Of a stretch of DNA of 64,000 nt, positions 1 through 9,141 are shown one piece after another (the first letter of the stretch is position 1; each line of letters begins with the position of its first letter). The stretch is from an uncultured Amylibacter sp. (GTDB lineage: Bacteria; Pseudomonadota; Alphaproteobacteria; Rhodobacterales; Rhodobacteraceae), in NCBI GenBank assembly GCA_943846615.1, contig OX044354.1, positions 434,001 to 498,000 of the forward strand. The letters are read 5' to 3'. Both the position numbers and the translations under genes were made by a program. The notes under the pieces were generated by a model, which was given only the letters and a program-made list of their open reading frames with translations, was not told where the DNA came from and ran no database searches.

Positions 1-8
1 TTGAAGAA

Positions 9-2228
9 TTGATCCGTAGGGTTTTCAACCCTACAGAACGTCGTATGCATAAAGATATCAGACGTATGCTAACGCAGGTTCCCGCTCAATCAAAACTTGC
101 ATTAAAATTATTAAAAGACACGTTTCATTCAGACTTCGATGACTCACTCGTTTCTTTGGATCAAGCCCTCCAAAGGCATGGTCTATTAGAAACATCTCAA
201 GGGTTATTTGAATATGCATCTCAGTCACAGACAATTGCCAATAAAAAACTAATCAAACTATGCCAAAACGCGTCAAGCGAAGGCAATTTCATTTGTGCAG
301 CACAGCGCTGCAAAACACTGAAATCTACGCAACCCAACAGCATTGAAATTACAATTTCTTTAGTAAGGAACCTTATTTGGGAAGGCGATATCCAAGCAGC
401 ACAAGAAGAGTTGGAGGCGGCTCATGGCCATATTTCTCACCCAGCCTTAGATATTTTACATTGTGATATAGCGCTAGCTCAAGGTAGCGCTAAAAGAGCA
501 ATTCATCAAATCAATGAATTGACAATGAAACACCCAGACAACCTCGAATTAAAAATAAATAAGGGAAAGATATATTTACAACTTCAGCACTTTGAAGAGG
601 CTGAAGAATATTTCAAAAACCTATTATTATCCCACCCCAATAACACTGCCACTATGTTTTGCTTGGCAAAAACCGCATTTATGATGCGCGCCTATGACCT
701 TGCAGGCAGCAGGTTCGCGGATTTGATCAAGAAGGCACCCAACAATTTAAATGCTCATTTGTTTCACATTAAGTGCCTATTAGAAATTTATGGTGCTGAT
801 GTAGCACAAGCCCAACTTGATCAACTCGAAGGTAAATTTGAACCATCCCAATTGTGGATGTCCCAGATTATAGTGCTGAGAATGCGACGCGACGACAAGA
901 AGATACTTAACTATATTGAAAATATAATTCAACAAAACCCAATTGGCACTGTTCCATCTAACATACTAGAGACCATATATATTCAAAAAATAGACGCCTT
1001 GCTTCGAATGAATTTAGACATCGAATCCCAAGAACGGTTTGAATTGATCCATGCAAATTTTGCAGAAATACTAAAATTCAGACCAATGAGATTAGAGCTT
1101 AAAAAGCTATATTGCCGCATTCTGATAGCCGAAGATAGAATAAAAGAAGCACAAGATCTGATAAATCTCTTACCCCAATCTATGGACAGTTTAACGGTTG
1201 AACTACACATATGGAGGTTGCAAAATATGGGCAACCTTAGTGCCGCAAAAGATATTTGGGATAAACATTGCCATTCGATCCGCATACCCCAAATCCAACA
1301 CTCAAACCCTGATGCACTGGAACGGCTAGATGACCACGCAATTGATAATGGCATAGGCAATGTTACACTCATCACCGTTGTTAAAAACGATCTGCCACGT
1401 ATACCCTGGTTTTTAAACTATTATCGGAAAATGGGTATCGATCGATTTGTTTTCATTGATAACGGATCCCAAGATGATAGTCGTACATATCTACGGGCCC
1501 AATCGGATGTACACCTCTATCACGCTCATGCGCCATATTATCAAGGGTACGCCGGTGTTAAGTGGATAAATCAATTATCTGATCAATACGCTTCGAACGG
1601 TTGGGTGCTATATGTGGATGTCGACGAAGCATTGGTTTTCCCACGGATGGAAACAAACACTATAAAAACGCTGACAAGATATATGGAGGAAAATAATCAA
1701 GAGGCGCTCTCTGGCTTTATGGTGGATATGTTTTCAAACGATATACAAGAACAAGATGATGCCGACTCCCCAGTCGACTTTATGCAAAATTACAGGTTTT
1801 TTGAAAACAGTTATCAAATAATTCCAGCCGTATTATGCCCATACAAAATAAACTTCGGAGGATTTCGCCAACATTTTGGCGCAACTGAAAACATGACCAA
1901 AACGCCTCTCTTTCGCGGAGGAAGAAATATATCTCTTTTGTATAGCAGTCACAGCATCTCTCCAGCGGCTATTTCTGATGTGACCTGTGGCCTGTTACAT
2001 TATAAATTCACGAACCATCTCGTCGATAGTTTTTCAATGGATATAAAAGAGAATACGCGAACCGGGCAATGTAATTCACGCCACAAGCGGTATCTGGATT
2101 ACATGGTTGAAAATGATGGTGTGATCCCCGTGAATCAAAGGTTAGTAACTAAATACCAAAACAGCATGCAACTTGTCTCACTTGGCCTCATTGAATGCCC
2201 TAGCCGATTCCAAGAGCACATCGGGTGA
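9..2228 (+). CDS. TPR-repeat protein with C-terminal GT2-type glycosyltransferase domain (5' end may lie outside window)
   Basis: Long reading frame open to the left window edge, so the true start may be upstream; the first frame codon used here is TTG, and an ATG at 45 is an alternative. Residues ~80-430 are helical repeats of TPR type (regularly spaced A/G/Y/L/P positions, e.g. the units around positions 540-760). From about residue 455 a glycosyltransferase-2-like domain begins: VTLITVVKND, a loop FIDNGSQDDS and the acidic pair in VDVDEAL, which would bind a metal-nucleotide sugar. No signal peptide or membrane segment is visible, so it is probably cytoplasmic. TPR-GT fusions usually make or extend surface glycans; acceptor and donor cannot be told from sequence. 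It converges with the next gene, which carries a related GT domain. Confidence 0.7.
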   Translation: MIRRVFNPTERRMHKDIRRMLTQVPAQSKLALKLLKDTFHSDFDDSLVSLDQALQRHGLLETSQGLFEYASQSQTIANKKLIKLCQNASSEGNFICAAQRCKTLKSTQPNSIEITISLVRNLIWEGDIQAAQEELEAAHGHISHPALDILHCDIALAQGSAKRAIHQINELTMKHPDNLELKINKGKIYLQLQHFEEAEEYFKNLLLSHPNNTATMFCLAKTAFMMRAYDLAGSRFADLIKKAPNNLNAHLFHIKCLLEIYGADVAQAQLDQLEGKFEPSQLWMSQIIVLRMRRDDKKILNYIENIIQQNPIGTVPSNILETIYIQKIDALLRMNLDIESQERFELIHANFAEILKFRPMRLELKKLYCRILIAEDRIKEAQDLINLLPQSMDSLTVELHIWRLQNMGNLSAAKDIWDKHCHSIRIPQIQHSNPDALERLDDHAIDNGIGNVTLITVVKNDLPRIPWFLNYYRKMGIDRFVFIDNGSQDDSRTYLRAQSDVHLYHAHAPYYQGYAGVKWINQLSDQYASNGWVLYVDVDEALVFPRMETNTIKTLTRYMEENNQEALSGFMVDMFSNDIQEQDDADSPVDFMQNYRFFENSYQIIPAVLCPYKINFGGFRQHFGATENMTKTPLFRGGRNISLLYSSHSISPAAISDVTCGLLHYKFTNHLVDSFSMDIKENTRTGQCNSRHKRYLDYMVENDGVIPVNQRLVTKYQNSMQLVSLGLIECPSRFQEHIG

Positions 2229-2249
2229 TGCGGACAGCAATAAGTCGTA

Positions 2250-4199
2250 TTACGATTCAATATGCTTACGTGCTTTTGTAGTTAATCCTGGAATACATAG
2301 TTTTGTATTTGCATCACTTAGCTCAAACAGATCCAACCCGACTGCGTATGCAGCATGACCGGTGCAGACGTCTTCCAACCCAACGGCCCGTTGATTGAAA
2401 AATTCCTTCATTGATAAATACATATAACTACAAGCGGCCAAACCCTGTTGATTTAACACATACCCGAACCCACCATTCGCATATGTGTTAGGTAATGGAT
2501 ATTGATATCCCCGCTTTTCAATCAACGGGTCCTTACATTTTCCGACATGCCAACCGTGGACTTGACTAGGATGGTTGGGAGCACCAGCAACACGCCCAGC
2601 GTATGTGGCTTTTTCACTCGCGACCAGGTTAAGGCATTGAATGAACCTTTGCGCATCATCAAGCACAACATCATCATCAATTTTAATAACCATCTCTGGT
2701 TCTACCAGTACATCTAACAACATAAATGCATAGAAAATTTTGCGGTGTAAGTGCTCATAAGTATCTGGTGTTGGCACAGTTAACGTTCGGCCGTCGTATG
2801 TGAAAGAAAGATCTAGTTCATCCTCCGGTAAGTCATCTGTCATCCCGTTCAAAACGATATGGTGATATCCATCTTCGGCAATTCCTTCAAATGACGCCAA
2901 ACTTTCAACCATTAATTCCGCACGATGTTGACAACTGATATGCAAAATGACGCGTTTTCCATTACAATCGCGCCTTAGTTTTTCAACATCAATTGCTCTT
3001 ATCACCTCCAGAATTTCACTCAAAAACGTCTTCATATGCGTGTTTCGTGGGAATAATGAAAAACAATCTCGCAACTGTGGAAATGCGTCACAAAGTGCTT
3101 TGGGCGATGGATTTGATGTGATTTCTTTTAAATCTGCTAAATGATTTTTTGCACCATTTAACACAAATTCGATATTATAATGAAAAGGTAATTCGATCCT
3201 ACGATGAGAGGGTCTACTTTCCAGAAAGTTTATTTGTTGATCAATATAGGCCGAAACTTGAGTTTCAGTTTCACTAATAAGCGTCGCAATAGAATTTTCA
3301 ATTTTATGTTGCTTAGATTTGCCCTTCAGACCACTCAGTAGATGAACAACTCGGCTATTTTCCATTAACGTTTTATGTTTCATACCAAGTTCCACTTCAT
3401 TACTTGTTTTTGAAATCTGGTTCCAGAACGCGTCCAAACCACCATTTGAGAGCTTCTCATAATGACTACGCCAAGTGTAGCCGATCTCTTTGGGCAAGGT
3501 TTCATTACGCGCATAGGCAGCGCCACCAATTTGAATCTTGTTCTTATATATGCCTAACGTTCGATAAGGAAAATGGAGTATTTTTAAAAGCGTATCAGCA
3601 TATATCGTCTCACCTACTATTCCTGTAACATTATGATTGCCTTGATCCACAGACACATCTCTCGATGCTCGATGCATTATTTTAGCGGGCAGTACTTCTC
3701 CGTGAGTATTCAGGCTTACACGCTCAAAGATTTTTGTACTTCGTGGATGGCTAAATGCAGATAACACATCACTATTTCCATCTGTCACAACAGCATTAAA
3801 CCGCGACACTTTGATAGAGCTTATTTCCTTTGGTATTTTTTTAAGGGCCTTTTTAATATTACGCGACTGAGGCACCCAAAACTCATCTGCATCGTTATTT
3901 ATTACCCAATCCGCATCGAATTGCTCTGCGGCCATACGAGCCATAACTGTGACCCATTGTGATTGTGAATAATCCTTACGGGGTTGAACCATATAGTGAA
4001 TATTAAATTCTTGTGCCAGCTTCTGTAAAATAAAGGCGGTTTCATCAGTGGAAAAATTATCCATAACTATAAAATTATCCACACCCATAGCATGATGGAA
4101 CCGGATATTATCTTCGATAATATCTTGTTCATTAGCGACAAGTAGGGTCATTGTTATTTTTGTATCGGCCAAACTTTTCCTAATCCCTAATGAAGGCAC
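2250..4199 (-). CDS. Two-domain glycosyltransferase (GT2-like N-terminus, galactosyltransferase-like C-terminus)
   Basis: 649 residues if the GTG at 4199 is used; a TTG at 4172 after an AGGAAAAG stretch or the ATG at 4151 are possible starts. N-terminal domain (residues ~14-330): MTLLVANEQD, VMDNFSTDET and INNDADEFW, the Glyco_tranf_2_4 pattern with its acidic motif. C-terminal domain (residues ~420-640): a second acidic motif KIDDDVVLDD, then NTYANGGFGY and GLEDVCTGHA, the arrangement seen in beta-1,3-galactosyltransferase-like (GT31-like) domains. The protein therefore has two candidate active sites and could add two sugars in succession. No membrane segments seen. It is convergent with the TPR-glycosyltransferase and ends at an IS-rich boundary, suggesting an accessory surface-glycan locus. 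The donor and acceptor are unknown. Confidence 0.72.
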   Translation of the reverse strand: MPSLGIRKSLADTKITMTLLVANEQDIIEDNIRFHHAMGVDNFIVMDNFSTDETAFILQKLAQEFNIHYMVQPRKDYSQSQWVTVMARMAAEQFDADWVINNDADEFWVPQSRNIKKALKKIPKEISSIKVSRFNAVVTDGNSDVLSAFSHPRSTKIFERVSLNTHGEVLPAKIMHRASRDVSVDQGNHNVTGIVGETIYADTLLKILHFPYRTLGIYKNKIQIGGAAYARNETLPKEIGYTWRSHYEKLSNGGLDAFWNQISKTSNEVELGMKHKTLMENSRVVHLLSGLKGKSKQHKIENSIATLISETETQVSAYIDQQINFLESRPSHRRIELPFHYNIEFVLNGAKNHLADLKEITSNPSPKALCDAFPQLRDCFSLFPRNTHMKTFLSEILEVIRAIDVEKLRRDCNGKRVILHISCQHRAELMVESLASFEGIAEDGYHHIVLNGMTDDLPEDELDLSFTYDGRTLTVPTPDTYEHLHRKIFYAFMLLDVLVEPEMVIKIDDDVVLDDAQRFIQCLNLVASEKATYAGRVAGAPNHPSQVHGWHVGKCKDPLIEKRGYQYPLPNTYANGGFGYVLNQQGLAACSYMYLSMKEFFNQRAVGLEDVCTGHAAYAVGLDLFELSDANTKLCIPGLTTKARKHIES

Positions 4200-4615
4200 A
4201 GCAAAACAGTCAGCTCATCACCTAAGTTCATGGTACTAATAGCAAAGTATACAATATAAAGTCGACAGTTATCCTATTGGATCTGCCCCATATTAGTGAA
4301 TAAATTCTTAATCATAGACAGTACTGTTTTTGACAGAATGTTGCCTCTTCACCAATTTGTCCGCAGCTACTTTCGACTGCCCTGATTTCTTTGCCTTGCT
4401 TAACTCTTAATTGTTAAGATGAACCAGAAACCCTCCATTATTCAAATACACAAATTTGCACCAAAGGCGCTGACGTCAGACAGATCCAGCCCATCTGCAT
4501 TGTTTAAATGTTTGATGGAAATCGCCCCCCCCCCGCCTGCTATGGGTTGTGGGGGGCATATCATAAAGTTTATCTGCAGCCACAACTTACGTCAGTGAAA
4601 CAATTCAGGCAACTT
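4200..4615. other. Non-coding stretch with a C10 homopolymer
   Basis: No convincing gene in either strand. It holds a run of ten C at 4525-4534 and a G6 run at 4551-4556, which could pair as GCCCCCC/GGGGGGC. The right end abuts IS copy A. The sequence next to the IS does not continue the transposase gene that is broken on the other side of the IS, so the left junction is a rearranged one. Confidence 0.6.
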
Positions 4616-4685
4616 TGTCCGTCATCATATGATTTGAGACAGATGGCAATTAAGCTTTGAAGAGTGATTGCTCATCTGGTTTTAT

Positions 4686-5666
4686 TTAAGCAGCAGACAT
4701 AGCGTGCTGCAAGCGCCTTTGTTTCATGGTCCTCCTTTTTGTTTTTTCGCGTTCAAGTAAGATTGTGTGATCTTGGCCTGTGTACACATCAGCTGGCGTC
4801 AGATTGTTCAAGCTTTCGTGGTACCGCTGATGGTTATAATTCCCAACGAAGGCCGCAATCTGCGTTTCCAAATCTCCTGGCAGGAAGTAGTTCTCTAACA
4901 AGATGCGGTTTTTGAGTGTTTGATGCCAGCGCTCAATCTTACCTTGGGTTTGTGGATGATACGGTGCGCCACGTGTATGCGGCATGCCTTTATCTTCTAA
5001 ATATGCGGCAAGTTCACCCGACACATAGCACGGCCCATTATCTGACAGTAGACGAGGACGATGAACGACATTCACTTGATCAAGTCCTGTTTCGGCCAAA
5101 GCCTGATCCAAAGTATCTTGAACGTCAGAGGCGGCCATCCCAGTACAAAGCTTCCAAGTTATGATGTAGCGGCTGTAATCATCCAAAACTGTCGACAAGT
5201 AGAACCAACCCCAGCCAATTACCTTGAGATAGGTAAAGTCAGTCTGCCAAAGTTGATTTGGTGCCGTGGTTTTATCGCGGAACTCACTGGCTGCTTTCAT
5301 CACGATGAACGCAGGGCTGGTGATCAGGTCATGGGATCGTAAAAGCCTATAAACACTGGCCTCTGAGACAAAGTAACTCCGTTCGTCAGTGAAGGTGACC
5401 GCCAACTCTCGTGGGCTAAGCTCTGGCCTTTCCAGTGCCATATCCAACATGGCTTGGCGAACCTTATCGGGAATACGGTTCCAGACGCGCCCTGGATGGG
5501 ATTTGCGATCTTCAAGACCAGCTTCTCCGCGCTGTAAATATCTATCATACCAGCGATATAAAGTCGGGCGTGATACGCCCAACTTGTCCAATGTCCGTTT
5601 AACAGGCAGGTGAGATCCTTCTACCAACCTAATAATCTCGAGCTTTTCTGATGCGGCATATCTCAT
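4686..5666 (-). CDS. IS3-family transposase OrfB (DDE integrase core), copy A
   Basis: 326 residues. The N-terminus has a helix-turn-helix (GVSRPTLYRWYDRYL). The rve integrase core follows with the DDE triad visible: first D in WQTDFTYL, second D in SDNGPCYVS, and E in QTQGKIERWHQTLK, then the usual basic C-terminus. Its ATG overlaps the stop of orfA in an ATGA arrangement, so expression may depend on translational coupling rather than the -1 frameshift common in IS3 elements. The protein is identical to the copy B protein at 46638-47618. Full length with no internal stop, so probably active. Confidence 0.95.
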   Translation of the reverse strand: MRYAASEKLEIIRLVEGSHLPVKRTLDKLGVSRPTLYRWYDRYLQRGEAGLEDRKSHPGRVWNRIPDKVRQAMLDMALERPELSPRELAVTFTDERSYFVSEASVYRLLRSHDLITSPAFIVMKAASEFRDKTTAPNQLWQTDFTYLKVIGWGWFYLSTVLDDYSRYIITWKLCTGMAASDVQDTLDQALAETGLDQVNVVHRPRLLSDNGPCYVSGELAAYLEDKGMPHTRGAPYHPQTQGKIERWHQTLKNRILLENYFLPGDLETQIAAFVGNYNHQRYHESLNNLTPADVYTGQDHTILLEREKTKRRTMKQRRLQHAMSAA

Positions 5667-6049
5667 TCTGGGTCGCCCCCATCCGCGAGCATGCTTTTTT
5701 TGAGAAGGCGCAGTTCAAGCGTTTGTTCGGCTACGACCTCCTTCAGATCGCGCGCCTCAGCTTTAAGATTGGTCACTTCGCTCGAAGTTGCTTGGCGGGT
5801 AGTATCGCCAGCCAACCGCCTTTTACCAGCTTCCATGAAGTCCTTAGACCAGTTGTAATACAAGCTTTCTGCGATCCCTTCGCGGCGGCACAGCTCAGAA
5901 ATCGAACTTTCCCCGCGCAAGCCATCCAAAACAATACGGATCTTCTCTTCCGCAGAAAATTTCCTACGCGTTTTACGCTTAATCTCTTTAACATGTCTGT
6001 CAGCCGATCCATTCGGCCCTGTTCTCGTTCTCATCATGTTTCCTTTCAA
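5663..6049 (-). CDS. IS3-family OrfA (DNA-binding, HTH_Tnp_1 type), copy A
   Basis: 128 residues. The basic N-terminus is followed by RRKFSAEEKIRIVLDGLRGE and ISELCRREGIAESLYYNW, a helix-turn-helix typical of OrfA proteins that recognise the terminal inverted repeats. The C-terminal third (LKAEARDLKEVVAEQTLELRL) is a leucine-zipper-like coiled coil for multimerisation. It is upstream of and overlaps orfB. The start ATG is close to the right end of the IS. Identical to copy B OrfA. Confidence 0.93.
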   Translation of the reverse strand: MKGNMMRTRTGPNGSADRHVKEIKRKTRRKFSAEEKIRIVLDGLRGESSISELCRREGIAESLYYNWSKDFMEAGKRRLAGDTTRQATSSEVTNLKAEARDLKEVVAEQTLELRLLKKSMLADGGDPE

Positions 6050-6121
6050 GGAATACGATGAGCTAAAAACTCTAGCTTAGCAAAACATACCAATCTGTCT
6101 CAATGGCGATGACGGGATACA

Positions 6122-6213
6122 ATTTGAATAGCATCTGTCTTAAAATCGTCTGTGAAATGTTGTTGTGTCATCGAGTTCTCCTTGCCTCATTCTTAAGGCT
6201 TAAGGTGTCTACA
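6122..6213 (-). pseudogene. 5' scrap of a second IS: start of an OrfA-like transposase gene
   Basis: On the minus strand an ATG at 6171 preceded by AAGGAG opens a frame reading MTQQHFTDDFKTDAIQ, which resembles the N-terminus of OrfA-type transposases (FTDEFK pattern). It runs straight into the end of IS copy A after 16 codons and no continuation exists on the far side of the IS. The sequence TGTAGACACC read from 6213 could be the outer inverted repeat of this older element. This is a remnant too short to be assigned to a subfamily. Confidence 0.55.
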
Positions 6214-6875
6214 ATTCTAAGGGCTATTCATTCTTTGAAGTTTTTCATTGTAAGTCCTTTCACGCATCCTAGGAAAAAATTCGCCCTTTGTCCTGGGAAG
6301 CATTCAAGAAAAACGGGGAAGCATGAATTAAGAGACTAATTTACCCTCTGCAGTAGCGCCACATAGCTGGTATTATTTTGCTTTCTCAGGGCCTTAGTTG
6401 ATGCCTGATGTTTAGGGTAAATGTAGAATTTACCCTAAAAAGTGATCACACACTACGCATATCCCTGCGGGATGATGATTAAGGCTTTGTTTCCAAGGGC
6501 TTAGGTGCAAAATCGCGGGTTTTTGCTTGTAGAAAATTTTATTGTTTGTTTTCAATGGCTTGACGCGGTGGGCCTCGCATGGTCACGGTTTTTTTGGTAT
6601 ATGGTCCACTAGTGGGCCGCGGAATTTAGGTTGGTAGGGCCACCGATGGCCCACCAAAATTAGACGTTAAATAATTGGAAGGACTCTGAAATAACGCGAT
6701 CACGGTTTGTACATCGCCTTCACCTGCGTGTGTAATTCGGGCTCTGTTTTAAACTTTTGAAAGCCAAGAATTAGCAGAGATTTTCTGCAGCTTAACATAA
6801 CAAAGATTATCAGATTAACGTAAGTTACCCTTTAACTAATAAATTCACGATGTTGGTTTCTATCAAAGCGATTGG
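6214..6875. other. 662-bp gene-free stretch with several palindromes
   Basis: No open frame here has coding character or a matching family. Visible structure: a 12-bp perfect inverted repeat at 6411-6439 (listed separately); a GGTCCACTAGTGGGCC-type palindrome near 6603-6618; GGGCCACCGATGGCCC near 6638-6653. It lies between an IS scrap and the 3' end of the glycan cassette and could be the remains of an eroded mobile or repeat element. It may also contain the cassette terminator, but no T-run hairpin was identified. Confidence 0.5.
6411..6439. repeat. Perfect 12-bp inverted repeat (hairpin)
   Basis: TTTAGGGTAAAT, five-base loop GTAGA, then ATTTACCCTAAA. It is followed on the plus strand by AA only, so it is not a good intrinsic terminator. 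A third half-site, ATTTACCCT, occurs about 90 bp to the left (near 6340). It could be a protein-binding palindrome or an end of a mobile element remnant. Confidence 0.6.
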
Positions 6876-8396
6876 TCATTCATTGGAATTGAGCTGTTCA
6901 AAAAGATCGCGCCGCACGTAGACTTCTATATCGTCTACTTTTTCTGACAGCACATACTCCGAAGCAAGAAAGTCGGCTACTTCTGGGTAGTTTTTAAGGA
7001 ACATCAATTCGGCCCGCTGATCAATAGCATTTGTCCCAATGAGCATTAGCTTTGGGTAAGATTGCCGCAAACTGTTGATCATATTTTTACGTATAACCGG
7101 TGTACTGGGGTATACTGGAAAGCTGTCGTAGACTGCGTGTGGTCGCTTTGTTATTTCGCATAGGCCAATTTGCATTGGAACAGACAAAATTGGTTCCCCA
7201 GGCTTCGTCCAGCGATTAACCACGTTCTGTAGCTGTTCCATTTGTTGGGCCAATTGGGTTGGCAATAGCAGGTATTCGGTGGGCATCAGTAATGGTGTTA
7301 AATCTTGTTTTCGGCTAAGGTAGACTGGCATATGGAAAAACTGTTTCCAGACCAATTTAGCAGACACAATAATCAAAATAACTGCCAGAAAAGACGCAGC
7401 AGTGACGCCAAACATCGCATCGGCTATTGCGACAACGAGAACGCAAAAAGGTAACATGGGCATGAAGAAGTGCCCGAGATCAGCACGTGACAATGTGTGA
7501 TAGAAGTTAACCAAACCGACACAACTCGCAACATATATCACCATCGTGGAAGATCCTACGCCCGTGGTGCCAAAAAACAGTGGAACGCCCATGCCCCCCA
7601 AGAAAATTACCGGCATCACTGTAAACAGAAGCCTTGGGATAAATTGAAGACCCGTTTTGTCAGCCGCCCAGACCCATGGAAGAGGTAGCTTTAGGTTTGT
7701 TGATCCGCGTTTAATCAAGGCAGAGACTTTGCGTTGGTAGTAAACCCGCGCGTAATCTTTGTATATTATGGCCATCACAATGATGGGGACACAGCCCAAC
7801 AGCCCAGATAAACCAAACGCAATAATGTCTGATGTATCAAGTGCATCAAAGATAAGGATAGAGGTCAAAAAGCTGGCGCCGAACATGTAGATGAGGATAT
7901 TAAGGCCAAAAAATGCTGAAAGCCCGATGGCGAAGCCAAGCAATGCAAAATCTACGACGCTTCCATTTACGGTGACATTGAACAATAAAAGCAATGACAA
8001 GATAACAAAGAAGTTTTCAATTTGTTTGTGACGTGGTTGCATCCAAATCAAAACCAACATGCAGGTCAAAATGGTCAGTATTGCTGAATCCGCGACCTGT
8101 TGCATCAATGCTGCCAGCGCACTTAACGCAAGCGTCATCATGACTGCCATTGCAATTCTTATGGATACAAATCCGCGCCCAAAAATAAGAGCAAAAAACC
8201 CGCACCAATAATAACGACCAGGGTCATAACTGCGAAAATCTCGTATGGGTACCTGTCCATTCAGAAGGTTCGAAACACCGAAAACCAGATAACCTTCATC
8301 AGCCAGATTAATGCCAACGCGTAAAAAGGGCAGCGTAAAAACACAGATCAAAATAATTGGCGCACCAAAAATGATACATATGTCTAGCAGCTCCAT
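6876..8396 (-). CDS. Polytopic membrane protein, GT39/GT-C-like glycosyltransferase candidate
   Basis: About 506 residues from the ATG at 8396, chosen because a longer frame would run into the upstream methyltransferase gene and because AAGG precedes this ATG. Around ten to twelve hydrophobic segments, then a soluble C-terminal ~110 residues. Near the N-terminus, after the first membrane segment, is NLADEGYLVF followed by IRDFRSYDPGRYYW, the acidic first periplasmic loop of PMT/GT39-type enzymes that take sugars from polyprenyl phosphate. It is the last gene of the cassette, where a GT2 of polyprenyl-phosphate-sugar synthase type also lies (9128-9817), so the pair could make and use a lipid-linked sugar. 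That role is inferred; no family member was confirmed. Confidence 0.6.
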   Translation of the reverse strand: MELLDICIIFGAPIILICVFTLPFLRVGINLADEGYLVFGVSNLLNGQVPIRDFRSYDPGRYYWCGFFALIFGRGFVSIRIAMAVMMTLALSALAALMQQVADSAILTILTCMLVLIWMQPRHKQIENFFVILSLLLLFNVTVNGSVVDFALLGFAIGLSAFFGLNILIYMFGASFLTSILIFDALDTSDIIAFGLSGLLGCVPIIVMAIIYKDYARVYYQRKVSALIKRGSTNLKLPLPWVWAADKTGLQFIPRLLFTVMPVIFLGGMGVPLFFGTTGVGSSTMVIYVASCVGLVNFYHTLSRADLGHFFMPMLPFCVLVVAIADAMFGVTAASFLAVILIIVSAKLVWKQFFHMPVYLSRKQDLTPLLMPTEYLLLPTQLAQQMEQLQNVVNRWTKPGEPILSVPMQIGLCEITKRPHAVYDSFPVYPSTPVIRKNMINSLRQSYPKLMLIGTNAIDQRAELMFLKNYPEVADFLASEYVLSEKVDDIEVYVRRDLFEQLNSNE

Positions 8397-8412
8397 AGTT
8401 TCAAACCTTGGA

Positions 8413-9141
8413 TCAAAGGTCCGCGCTGATGCGACGGAATGCGGCCACAGGGCGCAATGGCGCCAACTTGTCAAATCCACTTTCTATTTTACCTGCACCG
8501 GGCCGGTTACGAATAAAGGGCGGTAAAATTCCATATTGCGATATGCGTGGGCTGTGCAGACCGCTACGTTCGATTATCCCACGTAGATTGCGTTTTCCAA
8601 GATTAAAAATACCTTTTTCGGCCTTCCATGACATGGTTGGCATGAAAGTAATCTGCAACCAAAACAAAGGGCAATTGGGATTTGGTTCTATAAAGCTGAT
8701 GCGTCCACCTGGTTTGATCAGTTTTGCGAATTGCCCAAACGATTTTTCTAGGTCGAATAAATGATGCAGCATGAAAAACCCAACGACGTGATCGTATTGG
8801 CCGTAATGCTTGGGATCAATGTCTTGTACGTCTCCACAAATCGTCGGTATCGATGGATCCTCTGCCGATAACATTTCCAAGAGTCTGGGCGATAAATCAA
8901 AGCCGGTAACGTTAAAACCTTTTTCGCGCAGTGGTATTGTAAACTTGCCCATACCACAGCCCACATCCAAGATTTTTTCGCCATGTTTAAGGTCCGCGAA
9001 TTCAATCATGTGATCAACGTGGTTCATTACATATGGTGAACGGTGCACCACCATGCGATGATTATGCTGTATGGGCCGTGTTTCATAATATGTGCGCTGC
9101 AGATTATTGTAGCGTGTTTGTTCGGTACTATTTTTTTCCAC
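8413..9141 (-). CDS. Class I SAM-dependent methyltransferase
   Basis: 242 residues from a GTG at 9141 that has AAAGGA just upstream and overlaps the end of the GT2 gene by 14 bases. Motif I is ILDVGCGMGKFTIPL, the acidic motif II VTGFDLSPRLL, then GDVQDID and FFMLHHLFD, and KPGGRISFIEPNP, the full Methyltransf_11/25 fold order. The C-terminal part (GILPPFIRNR) may recognise the acceptor. It belongs to the translationally overlapping minus-strand cassette with glycosyltransferases and an epimerase, so it likely methylates a sugar or a lipid-linked glycan; this is inferred from context only. Confidence 0.8.
   Translation of the reverse strand: MEKNSTEQTRYNNLQRTYYETRPIQHNHRMVVHRSPYVMNHVDHMIEFADLKHGEKILDVGCGMGKFTIPLREKGFNVTGFDLSPRLLEMLSAEDPSIPTICGDVQDIDPKHYGQYDHVVGFFMLHHLFDLEKSFGQFAKLIKPGGRISFIEPNPNCPLFWLQITFMPTMSWKAEKGIFNLGKRNLRGIIERSGLHSPRISQYGILPPFIRNRPGAGKIESGFDKLAPLRPVAAFRRISADL

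Larger units (their letters stand above)
4616..6121 (-). mobile_element. IS3-family insertion sequence, copy A (1506 bp)
   Basis: Boundaries come from comparing with copy B at 46568-48073: identity starts at TGTCCGTC and ends at GGGATACA (two further matching bases, AT, follow in both copies). Ends are imperfect inverted repeats: left TGT-CCGTCATC...TTGAGACAGAT, right (complement) TGTATCCCGTCATC...TTGAGACAGAT. It carries orfA and orfB on the minus strand, with orfB overlapping the orfA stop. The flanking 3-4 bases (left ACTT, right ATTT) do not form a clear target duplication. The right flank is the beginning of another transposase gene, so this copy landed in an older IS. Both copies look intact and identical, so the movement or duplication is recent. 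Confidence 0.93.

Noticed and set aside
6411..6439. Intrinsic terminator for the glycan cassette
   Set aside because: It lies over 430 bases downstream of the last gene and the stem is not followed by a T-run on the minus strand beyond the arm itself.
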